Positions 55,427 through 64,000 of a DNA stretch of 64,000 nucleotides are shown here, piece by piece. The notes under the pieces are model-generated. The model saw only the letters and a program-made list of their open reading frames with translations. It was not told the DNA's origin and did no database searches. This DNA is from Ecdyonurus torrentis. Lineage: Eukaryota > Arthropoda > Insecta > Ephemeroptera > Heptageniidae. Numbering within the stretch: position 1 is the first letter of the stretch; each line of letters begins with the position of its first letter. The translations under genes were made by a program, and so were the position numbers. The stretch is from contig OX439132.1 of NCBI GenBank assembly GCA_949318235.1, positions 21,282,217 through 21,346,216 of the forward strand, in the 5' to 3' direction.

Positions 55427-55998
55427 GCATGATGATAAGAACATTTCTTGGTGAAATAAATTACTGTCTTACCTTCTGTGAAGACACGGGCTTTACACTC
55501 GCTGATGTCAATATTTTAAATAACAATGATAAAATAATAGTCACTTTGTACATAATAATAAAAAAAAAAATCACAGTCTTTTTTTTAAAATTACATAGCT
55601 ATGTTATTTACACACAATGTTTAACGTTTTCGGAGACTATATCAAAAATGTTTCCTTCTTTAGAACTGAAAACTAAATCCTCACTCTCTGCCGTGCTGAC
55701 CTCTTGAGGGGAGGAGAGGGCGTACGCGCCTCGTCAGGTGCAAGCAAAACGTTGACTTTATTTTTAGTACGATTACATGGTACTTTCTTATCAAATGGTT
55801 TCAAAAGGGGGATCCAAATGCGCGGCAATTCAAAACTTAGTTGACTGATAATTGTCTCATCTTTCCTTCTTGCCATTTCTATTGCTTCTAAAAATTTTCT
55901 CTTTTTATAAAGCCCAGTTTATATTTTTCTGTAAAGCCCAGTGTCTTCATAGAAGGTGAGACAGTAATTTATTTCACCAAGAAATTTTCTTATCATAC
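55427..55998. mobile_element. TIR element, about 572 bp
   Basis: Left TTTCTTGGTGAAATAAATTA and CTGTCTTACCTTCTGTGAAG are mirrored on the right by TAATTTATTTCACCAAGAAA and its continuation; about 68 bases match. It lies between a (GT)n tract and a (TA)n tract. A 67-codon minus-strand frame inside (55876-55673) has no recognisable domain. Confidence 0.8.
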
Positions 55999-56002
55999 AT
56001 AT

Positions 56003-56068
<66 letters not shown>

Positions 56069-56721
56069 AAAAAATATATATATATATATATATACAAAAA
56101 AACGGAACTTATATTTATATAAAATCTTTCCTGCAACTTATGGTGACAAAAAAATGCATTTCGCGTTGTTAAAACTTTTTTTTTTTTTTTTTTTAAGTCT
56201 ATTATGTTATAATGATATATTTTTAGAGCTACCTAAAGTAACCAGCATTTCTAGATGCTCCAAAAAATTCTTGTATCTCCTCAATGAAGAGTCCGATGTA
56301 AAAGTCACTCATTCATCTAAATATTTATTTCGCAGAAAAATTAATCAAATGACGGAAGTCATCATAGCATTATAATTCCCCCGGACCACCGTAAAAATGA
56401 TATTACTAGAGGCCATTTATTTAAAACTTAATAATATGTATTTTACATAAATATTAGTCTTTTTCAAATGTATGTACTTAGTTTTTTTTATATAGGTTAG
56501 ACAAAAAAAAATCAAATATATATGATACAATACTATGATTAGATTTTAAACGTTTCAGAGTGGAAATTTGAAATAATATTTTACTTTAGAACCATCGTCC
56601 CATTATATATGCCCCGGCTTCGTCTGCATTCAATTCAAGCATTTTTTTTTTCTGATACCTTTGCAATTTTTTTTCTATGTATTAATTATATTATAGATGC
56701 GATATATTGCTTATATTGCAG
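55999..56721. other. Spacer / 5-prime region of the next gene
   Basis: (TA)n to about 56094, then AT-rich DNA. A possible non-coding first exon of the gene at 56722 could lie here, because its ATG directly follows a TTGCAG acceptor. Confidence 0.4.
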
Positions 56722-56938
56722 ATGTCCGACGATTTTACAATTACTGATGTTGGAGTTACAAAACCACCAATCACTCTTCCCACCAAGGGAAGGAATAAGA
56801 AGAAGCAAACAATTCAAACAGAACTTGAACCTATGGTAATTAATTAATCTTTCACAAGGCTAACCGCCGTGTCAGTAAGGGTCGGGGGTATTTTATTGAT
56901 TGACTTATACCTTCAGGTCTTGATTCTGTCTCTGTATC

Positions 56939-56975
<37 letters not shown>

Positions 56976-58299
56976 TTTAGTTTTCCAGTTTTTATTGGCA
57001 TTATAAGTTTTTCCCAGACTTTAACTGTAAACGCCCGTAATTAATTTCTAATAATTATCGAATAAAATTCATAATTGAGTGTGTATATAAAGTGACAGCA
57101 CTTCTAATTTTTTGCATCGTTATTGGTTATTGGCAGTCTGAAAATACCTAATTTAAAATATAAATTTTTAATTTAATTAAGGCTAAACAGGATACACACC
57201 ACAAATATTTTAATTGAAGGCTTAAGATGTGTGCCTATAGGTAACTCATTGGAAACCAACTGGACATCACTGTTACCGTGTAGATATGAAGCCAACGGTG
57301 ATCAGAAGACGTAGCTCGGAGCCTGCGCCCCCTCCTCGTCCTTCTCCTCCTCTACTTCGAAAGGTTGGGGTGGCGGACCTATTACCACCTGTGTCTCGGC
57401 CGAAAGCAGTGCCTCTGCGTTCCACCTCAGCTTCGCCACGCGAGCTCCAAGCTTGGAGCACTACAAGTAACCGCAAGAGGTTAATTTTATTAATTAAATA
57501 AATTAAAAAGAAAAAATATTTTAAATTTTAATATGGATTTTGTTATTTAACAGTGATATGTGGCGTCCCAAAAGTCGCTCTCTTGAAACTCCAGACAGCG
57601 CAGAGATGGTACGTCATCTTCGACAACAGCGATACGTGTGTGCAGCGTGTAGTGAGGGTCGCTGTTGTCAGACAAGAGGGTTCTCCGTGTGTGTTCCTGA
57701 GTGTCCGTGTGCTCTGGTGCTGGCTTGGCAAGAGCTTGAGATCTCCTCGCCGCCTACACCACGACGTGAAGTATACACTCCGGACCCTAGATACGTGCGA
57801 GCCTGGTCTGATGTGCCTCGCAAGTGTGACCCCCAAGCTTGGGTTAGCGTAAGGAGGAAACCAAAGTCACGTGTTGATCAAGAAGGTGCCAACTTCAGGT
57901 GGATGGGTTGGAATTTTGTGCCAGGTAAGAAAAATGCTAATATATTGTTGTTATTCTAATTTACCAGAAACTATAGTGAAAAATATTAATATTCAGAATA
58001 AAAAATTATTTTCGTATACTTTATTTATTTGTAAATCATTGGGTGAGATTCATCAAGATGAACATATAGAGCATCATGTGTTAAAAAAAAATGAAAATAT
58101 CTGTTAAGTTCAAAAAAAAAAAAAAAAAAAAAAACACGCTGCTAACTTGTTGATGAATCTACCGGTCCACCCGATATATAATGTCATAGTAGTTTCAAAA
58201 CAATTTATAGTTAATTTTCATCGTATCTTCATTACTTAATTATATTTCCACTCTCTTTTTTTTGCAGATTTTACGACTGTTCAATCGTGCTATGGATGA
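56722..58299 (+). CDS. Unrecognised Cys- and Pro/Arg-rich protein, four exons
   Basis: Four exons join in frame to 234 codons plus stop: 56722-56835, 57292-57479, 57554-57924, 58268-58299. Exon 1 gives MSDDFTITDVGVTKPPITLP and a basic KGRNKKK. Exon 2 is Pro/Arg/Ser-rich (RRRSSEPAPPPRPSPP). Exon 3 is the best conserved-looking part, with a Cys cluster at about 130-153 (CAAC, CC, C, C, C spaced over 24 residues) and then TPRREVYTPDPRYVRAW and FRWMGWNF. Exon 4 ends FTTVQSCYG. Donors GTAATT, GTTAAT and GTAAGA and acceptors TTGCAG, ATGAAG, AACAG and TTGCAG are used; the second acceptor is weak. AATAAA lies at 58395-58400. There is no signal peptide or membrane segment. The Cys cluster might bind metal; I do not recognise the family. 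Confidence 0.65.
57554..57924 (+). CDS. Exon 3 of the unrecognised Cys/Pro/Arg-rich gene
   Basis: The chosen frame fits the phases of the neighbouring exons and runs through to the GTAAGA donor. A second frame over the same bases is also open for 300 bases but ends in a stop before the donor and does not continue into exon 4. Confidence 0.7.
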
Positions 58300-58394
58300 A
58301 TTTATTAAGTTAAAATGTTTATATGTTGGGTATATTTTAATTCACTTGTAGAATATTTTATGGTGTGAATTTAATTTCATAAAATGCTGTTGAT

Positions 58395-58400
58395 AATAAA
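58395..58400 (+). terminator. Polyadenylation signal AATAAA
   Basis: Canonical signal about 96 bases after the stop codon of the four-exon gene. Confidence 0.6.
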
Positions 58401-58447
58401 TATGAAATAATTCTTAAAATTTTATTATTTACATATATGCCACTGTG

Positions 58448-59028
58448 CCCAGTAAACCATATTATACGGAAATATACATGGCAAGTACTTTTTATTATAA
58501 AACTACGTGAAAAGTACATGCCCTCAGATTTCTGCATGTGCTTTTCATGTAGTTTACAAAAATGTAACTGAAATGTATTTGACATGTACATGAACAGAGC
58601 TTTTAAGAAAGTGCTTGCAAAGTGTTTTTTTATTTTTACTTGCATGCACTTCACAAGTACATGCAGTGCCAACCAATCAGAAGCGAGTAAAAAATAAAGA
58701 GAAAGATAAATATATGTTTTATCTATATCTTCTATATCATGCGACTATGGCTCAGTGGTAGAGTCTAGGTCTCATGATCGGATGGTCAGAGGTTCGATCC
58801 CGAGTGCCGGCTAGGTTGGCAATTGAGGGGAATAAACTTTTTATATATAATAAAAAATCATAAGTGAATGGAAAGTGCTTGCAAAGCAGAAAGTACTTGC
58901 CAAGTACATGACCCAGAGTGACACTCTTACATGGGTCAAGTACTTGTAGCAAGAGCCAGAAAAGTACTTGCAGGAAATCAAGAAATGTACTGGAAAAGTA
59001 CTTTCCGTGTAAAGTGTGGTTTACTGGG
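58448..59028. mobile_element. M2 family element, 581-bp copy
   Basis: CCCAGTAAACC and GGTTTACTGGG form the ends, with TG on both flanks. The interior carries many versions of AAGTACTTGCA/TGCAAGTACTT and shares GAGTGACACTCTTACAT with the short copy at 20223. A tRNA-like sequence sits inside. Confidence 0.82.
58741..58812 (+). mobile_element. tRNA-like sequence with intact pol III A and B boxes, SINE head
   Basis: TGGCTCAGTGG (58748-58758) is an A box and GGTTCGATCC (58791-58800) a B box. The D stem GCTC/GAGT pairs and the loop CTCATGA would present a CAT anticodon. The acceptor, anticodon and T stems do not pair properly, so it is unlikely to be a working tRNA. Confidence 0.65.
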
Positions 59029-59033
59029 TGATA

Positions 59034-59388
59034 CACAGTAATTAGACAGTAGATTATCTCCTATGCTGAGAATGTCAGATCGGTTCCGCGCGCCTCCTGT
59101 CTCAAGCGGTTTGAACTATGTGTGGGGGGGAGCTCTCGTAACAAGTTTTTGCGAACATTTTTAACAAAAATCCATAGCTAAAAAAAAAAATACGGAAGCT
59201 TCATAGTTTCCATGAAGCTATGAAGCTTCCGTATTTTTTTTTAGCTATGGATTTTCGTATAAAATGTTTGCAAAAACTTGTTACGAGAGCTCCCCCCCAC
59301 ACATAGTTCAAACCGCTTGAGACAGGAGGCGCGCGGAACCGATCTGACATTCTCAGCATAGGAGATAATCTACTGTCTAATTACTGTG
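59034..59388. mobile_element. MULE-like foldback element with 9-bp target duplication
   Basis: A near-perfect palindrome of 355 bases from CACAGTAATTAGACAGTAGA to its complement. It is flanked by TGGGTGATA at 59025-59033 and 59389-59397. A 9-bp duplication with long inverted repeats is typical of Mutator-like elements. It inserted across the right end of the M2 element. The centre (AAGCTTCATAG) shows a few mismatches. Confidence 0.92.
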
Positions 59389-59397
59389 TGGGTGATA

Positions 59398-59904
59398 ATA
59401 ATATGTTTTACCATGCAAAAACTCGCACTTGCTCTTCAGATTTTATCTTACGAAAAAGCATCGTGTGATCAGTAATTTCGTTGTTGTTATAAAATAATAA
59501 TATATAATATATTGTATGTGCGACGTGCATCATCCATACTGCGTGCAGCGTGGTTTGCAATGCATATTGCATACGTATTGCATATGGTTACAAAACTTTG
59601 AAACTTTTATCATTTACCGCGCAATATCAAGATTGCAACACAACAAAAAAATGGTATTATTGTTTTTGTAAAATTGGTACAAATTGGTTGTAAATTTTAT
59701 ATAAAAAATAAAATATATATATATTTTTAGATTTGAAAAGCGAATTAAATATTGAAAATCTAAAGAAAAACTAAAATTTTTAACTTGATAAAATTATTTT
59801 GTAATGATGGCAGCTTTGCTATATCAGCTGAAAAAAATAAAATCAAAACAACAAAAAATTCTTCTCAATTATTATTATTTGGTATTGGGATCATTTGTAA
59901 AATT
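59398..59904. promoter_or_regulatory. Upstream region of MRPL42
   Basis: About 500 bases with no exon. It must contain the MRPL42 promoter and 5-prime UTR, but no clear element is seen. Confidence 0.35.
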
Positions 59905-60303
59905 ATGGCCCAAAGGCTTATGTCGACCTTGCAGTGTATGAAAAATCAAGTGAGAAATATTTCTTTTAACTCTGGTATTTTATATCGTAATGTGAAGACT
60001 TCAGAAATGACGGAATTAAATGAATGTTCGGCAGTGAGTGACGATGGCAGCTTCGTCGCATGTTGGCATCCAGAAAAACCAATACCATATGAACATACAA
60101 GACCATTGCCGAAGGCAGAGTTGGATCAAAACCCTGGTGTTCTAAAGAAAGCAGACTTTGCAAATTTGCAGCGGCCTCAACCTAATGAGATGGTAAGAGA
60201 ACGACTGATGGCTCTCACAGCAACAACCAAGCATCGGTGGTACCCAAAAGCCAGCAGATTTAAGAAACAGCGTAAACGTACTTTTGATCGTGAATATCTG
60301 TGA
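59905..60303 (+). CDS. MRPL42: Mitochondrial ribosomal protein L42
   Basis: MRPL42 (mL42) is a metazoan-type structural protein of the large subunit of the mitochondrial ribosome. The ORF from ATG 59905 gives 132 residues, close to the 142 of human. DDGSFVACWHPEKPIPYEHT then RPLP (about residues 44-67) and TTKHRWYPK near the C-terminus are the family signatures. The N-terminus MAQRLMSTLQCMKNQVRNIS is basic and lacks acids, as for a mitochondrial targeting peptide. The open frame upstream of 59905 has no ATG and is not used. The end is basic (RFKKQRKRTFDREYL). Confidence 0.92.
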   Translation: MAQRLMSTLQCMKNQVRNISFNSGILYRNVKTSEMTELNECSAVSDDGSFVACWHPEKPIPYEHTRPLPKAELDQNPGVLKKADFANLQRPQPNEMVRERLMALTATTKHRWYPKASRFKKQRKRTFDREYL

Positions 60304-60523
60304 ATTAACTTTAAAATATTTAGTATCTTATATTCATGTACCAAAATATAATTTGTATTATAGTTATAAAAGTAAATCGAAAATTGAATTGTCATAATAT
60401 AATAGTTTCATTCGATAAAAAAAAATCCTTATTGTTCCAAAAATCTTCCCATATGTGCCTCTTTTACTGTCTGTAACATAATTTGTTCAAATTATGTACC
60501 ACATGTGACTATATATAGTGTTT

Positions 60524-60529
60524 AATAAA
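60524..60529 (+). terminator. Polyadenylation signal AATAAA for MRPL42
   Basis: Canonical signal about 220 bases after the stop, in TTTAATAAATATT. Confidence 0.6.
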
Positions 60530-61384
60530 TATTATTCAAATTTGTCTGTACTATACAGCTACAGCAGATTTTTCAAAACTTGCTGAAAGAAAAGTCCCAT
60601 AATGTGAAAGGGTAGGAAATTAGAGGGGTTGAACCCCCGCAGTCTTAATTACGCAGTCTTAATTGATTGGTTACACGGCCCCACCGGTAACAAGCATTAC
60701 TGTATTATTTAGAGTAATTAACTTGAAATTTTAGATTTATTTATCCATCATTATACTTTTTTTTTTCCTTAAAAATAAAATATAATAATATATATTTATG
60801 ATATAGTTTTATTGTATACGTAAGATGTACTGACGTAAAGGTAAAACTTCTATTATGTTTTGTATTTCATTAAAAAAAGAAGAAACTAATGAATATAATG
60901 CAAATAATTTGTCTCCTGAAATCTTATAAATGCAGTACATTACAGTAATGCAGTAATTGAGGAAGCTGCGAATAAAACAAATTTGTTACAAGGTAACATT
61001 TATTAGGCAATATTTATTGGCTATATATGTATAATAATAGCATAAAAATACTAAAGAAAATTCAAAGTCATCATTATCCACAGTTTATAATATAATAATC
61101 TACCTTTTAAATATAATTTTAACATAAAAAAATAAGACTCGACAGAGTATCTTTCTATACAAAAAATTGAATATAGTTATTATTGTTATTAAAAAAAAAA
61201 AAATCAAAATTCAATAAATAAATAATAAATAAATAAATTTAAATAATTTTATTTAATAATTATTGTTATTAAATTGCAAAACAAAACAAAAAAAAAATTT
61301 TGGTGTCAAACTTATAATTTTATACTTAATTTATGAAAATCATACATATATTCAAACGTGTGTATGTATAACACACACACACAC

Positions 61385-61438
<54 letters not shown>

Positions 61439-61780
61439 TTTATTAATTATTATACAGAAACAAATTGGATTATTGATTTGCAAAAAAAGGAAAAAGGTTC
61501 AATCTATTAATTGGGTCAATATTTTTGCATATTATGATTATTAACGATAGGCTATACTATTCGTATCTAGGTATAATATAATTAAATTATAACGACTTGA
61601 AGTACAGAATATTATTCTCCTGTCAGGTAGGCAGCCAGTGCTCACACTCTATATGTGGGTATTATGCTTACGTGATATTTTGAGCGGATAATTAATAACA
61701 CCACAAATACATAATATATTTAGTTATAATTAGTCTTGAATCACTTAATACGTAAAAAGTGAAAGTGGTGACACGCAACT
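60530..61780. other. Intergenic stretch
   Basis: AT-rich, with compound (CA)n(TA)n(GT)n at 61373-61438. The short block at 60640-60705 resembles 11880-11925 (GATTGGT..CC.CCGGTAA.AAGCAT). No exon. Confidence 0.5.
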
Positions 61781-61799
61781 GACTGACAGAGGGGAGTAA

Positions 61800-61922
61800 A
61801 CTCAGCGAGATGTTGGAAAGTATAATAGTATTGCGGAGAGCGCAGCATTGGCGAGTCTACCTTCTCCGTTTTTACGTCATGCCTTACTGCTGTTAATGTT
61901 CATTCCGGACCTGAAGCTCAAC
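61800..61922 (+). promoter_or_regulatory. Promoter and 5-prime UTR of the secreted repeat protein
   Basis: TATAATA at 61821-61827 and a full CRE/ATF-type TTACGTCAT at about 61872-61880 stand in a GC-richer block just upstream of the ATG. If the TATA-like box is real, transcription would start near 61850 and the CRE would lie in the UTR. Confidence 0.4.
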
Positions 61923-62267
61923 ATGAGACTACCTCAGACCTGCGTAATCACCATTGTAAGTGTAATACATTGTGTTTTATTTAATGTCTAGGTAATGCCT
62001 GGTAATTATATAGGGTTAAATTTTCAATTTTTAATGTTTAATAAAATGAAAAGAACAAAAAAACAAAACATTATAAGTAAAAACCTAATTATATATATGT
62101 AATTTCAGTTTTAATTATTTTATTAATAATATAGATATTATTTATTTGTTTATATTTTTATATGTAATTTGATATTGTTTTCATTTATCAGTGGAAAAAT
62201 CTACATGCAATAGCACTTTTATAATACACTCGATTTATATAATACTGTATATCATGTATGTATGATG

Positions 62268-62344
<77 letters not shown>

Positions 62345-64000
62345 ATATTATTTTAATTTGGATTATAAACATTATATAATATTGTATTAGTAAAACAAAC
62401 TAAATTTTATGAGCTACTATAAACTTTTATATTAATTATAAAAATTAAAATCATGTGTCACGTCACAAGAAAAAAAAAAAATAAAAATTAGATCTAAGAA
62501 AAGAAAGATTGGTCTTAATGCACGAAGCTTTTGTGTTGCGCAATAAGATGGACATTCTAATTATTATTTGTATTAATTGGTTTCGGTCATTTGCTTTGTG
62601 CATTGTGCTATTTTTACAAAGCTTGATGCCAAGTCACAGAGCACATTTAATACAAACAATCCTCCTAACTCCTACAGTGTATTTTCTAAACATTATTTGC
62701 AAAAAATTTATTTATGTTACGAAATTTAATGCTTTATTTTTTAATGCAAAATTTTATTGTTTTAATTTATTGTTTCTGAAGGAATAAAAGAATTTTATGC
62801 GCTTATAGTGCAGTATACCATTGAACTCATTTATATCTTTTCGTTCTAATTGCATAGAAGTTCAATATCGCTTATTTTTTTAACAATCTCTTATAGTTAT
62901 TTTTATTCAATTACTCACAGTTTACTAAAATGAGAATTAAGTCTGTTTATAATTGTATATCGTGATATTATTAATATATCAATGAAAAAGAAAATAACAA
63001 CATTGAAAATTTAGTTATATAAAACAAGATGAATTAAATTATGTTATTTTTGTAGAATTAAGAAAATTTTATGTTCTATTATGTCCTACACATACGAAAC
63101 ATATCATACAGTACTTCTTTCTTTTCACCTCATAAATTTAATTTATTTAAAATTAAAATAAAAAAATGAAAGTAAATTAAGAATATACTCGTAGCTGCGC
63201 CTTTACATAACAGTGGAGCCTATATTTTTATTTTTTATTTATCTAGTTACTAAAATAAACTTTAACTTTCAACGTTTTATTCCACATTAAAATCTTTATA
63301 GTAACTTGCAGTCTAATATACGCCTGTTTACTGCTAAATGATGTCGTTTGTTTATTTATTTTAATTGTTTTCTATATGTTAATTTTATATTTGTGTTTGC
63401 GCGTCGCATCTATTTGTTATTACGTTTATAAGTTGTTGTCTATTCCTTGTCCATAGTTGTTGGTGTGCTGCCCAAGCGTTGCTCCGCAATGGCTGACAAA
63501 CACGTTCATTTCACTTGTGCGCGAGAACGTGGCAGGAATTCCACTCGTCCATGACCGTCAAAGCTGGCACTTTCACCCTGAAGAGGGTCTCGTCAGACGA
63601 GAAAGATATCAGCAACTTTACGGTCCACGAGGCGAGTGGCTAATCAAAGCTTTGGGTGAGGGAGAGGGAGGTTTTCCAAAACTTGGCACCGAAGAAGGGG
63701 GTCCTTTTAAAGAGACTGACAAGAAGAGAGCAGTTCAAGCTAACGCAGCTTCAAAACAAGTAGTTCAAATAAATCCCGGAACTCAAAATCTGCGTCAAAA
63801 AGTCCCACAACAAGGCTTTGGAGCTAAAGTTATAAACAAAGGTGCCCCATTACAGCAAGTTACTCCTCAAAAAATATACAATAAAAACATTGTTCCAACT
63901 CCAGGATATGCTGGTGTTCAGTTAGTAAACACAGGTAGCCCAGTTCAAAATGGTTATGTGGGAGCACCACAACAAGGTTTCAGTGCTAAAATAGTAAACA
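61923..64000 (+). CDS. Secreted repeat protein, 5-prime part (two exons visible), unrecognised
   Basis: Exon 1 (61923-61955) encodes MRLPQTCVITI with donor ATT/GTAAGT. Exon 2 starts at 63457 after CCATAG and stays open to the window edge. The join makes a signal peptide, MRLPQTCVITILLVCCPSVA, with likely cleavage before PQW. A non-repetitive charged region follows (HDRQSWHFHPEEGLVRRERY), then a Gln/Asn/Val/Gly-rich region. There, units of the form GFGAKVINKGAP, GYAGVQLVNTGSP and GFSAKIVN recur, with PQQ before the GF units. Only one Cys pair lies in the signal region. Such repeats suit an extracellular structural role such as cuticle, silk or cement, but I do not recognise the family. The C-terminus is off the window. 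Confidence 0.75.
61956..63456. other. Intron 1 of the secreted repeat protein gene
   Basis: A 1.5-kb AT-rich phase-0 intron with a (TA)n tract at 62273-62347. It splits the signal peptide. A 92-codon frame at 62509-62784 has no domain and is probably chance. Confidence 0.7.

Noticed and set aside
55673..55876. 67-codon minus-strand ORF inside a TIR element
   Set aside because: No domain and no similarity to a transposase; too short to support.
57553..57852. Alternative 100-codon frame in exon 3 of the four-exon gene
   Set aside because: Stops before the donor and does not fit the phase of exon 4.
58741..58812. Functional tRNA-Met
   Set aside because: Acceptor, anticodon and T stems do not pair; only the A and B boxes and D stem hold.

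Overview
This window looks like a piece of an invertebrate nuclear genome, most likely an arthropod. The genes are intron-containing, with GT-AG junctions that keep frame. The background is very AT-rich and full of long dinucleotide microsatellites, and there are many non-autonomous DNA transposons and non-LTR retrotransposon fragments. The microsatellite load would suit a malacostracan crustacean, but that placement is a guess. Nothing prokaryotic or viral is visible.

Genes, left to right. (1) The first two coding exons of prolidase (PEPD), minus strand, 8839-12549; the rest lies beyond the left edge, so bases 1-8838 appear to be one long intron. (2) A single-exon FRAT/GBP-type GSK-3-binding protein, minus, 13988-14425. 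(3) A small single-pass membrane protein, plus, about 15571-16002. (4) CNBP-like CCHC zinc-knuckle nucleic-acid-binding protein, minus, 24764-25222. (5) A complete 13-exon BRD7 gene (PBAF bromodomain subunit), minus, 25965-42871; the exon joins give 814 codons plus a stop with no frame break. (6) A single-exon A4GALT-like Golgi glycosyltransferase, minus, 48376-49506. (7) An unrecognised four-exon Cys/Pro/Arg-rich protein, plus, 56722-58299. (8) Mitochondrial ribosomal protein L42, plus, 59905-60303. (9) The start of a secreted repeat protein, plus, 61923 to beyond the right edge.

The genes do not form an operon or one pathway. They are ordinary single-copy eukaryotic genes separated by mobile DNA.

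The mobile DNA is the most structured part. BRD7 introns hold an RTE-like reverse transcriptase fragment and two other related 3-prime ends, a mariner-type MITE, two members of a terminal-inverted-repeat family sitting inside (TA)n tracts, a Tc1-like mini-element, and a nest of foldback elements inside each other. Elsewhere there are two hAT-like elements with 8-bp target duplications, a MULE-like palindrome with a perfect 9-bp duplication, a TTAA-flanked MITE inserted in another MITE whose unfilled relative is also in the window, and a perfect 459-bp tandem duplication. The best candidates for new biology are the FRAT/GBP homologue, a family known mainly from vertebrates, and the secreted repeat protein at the right edge.
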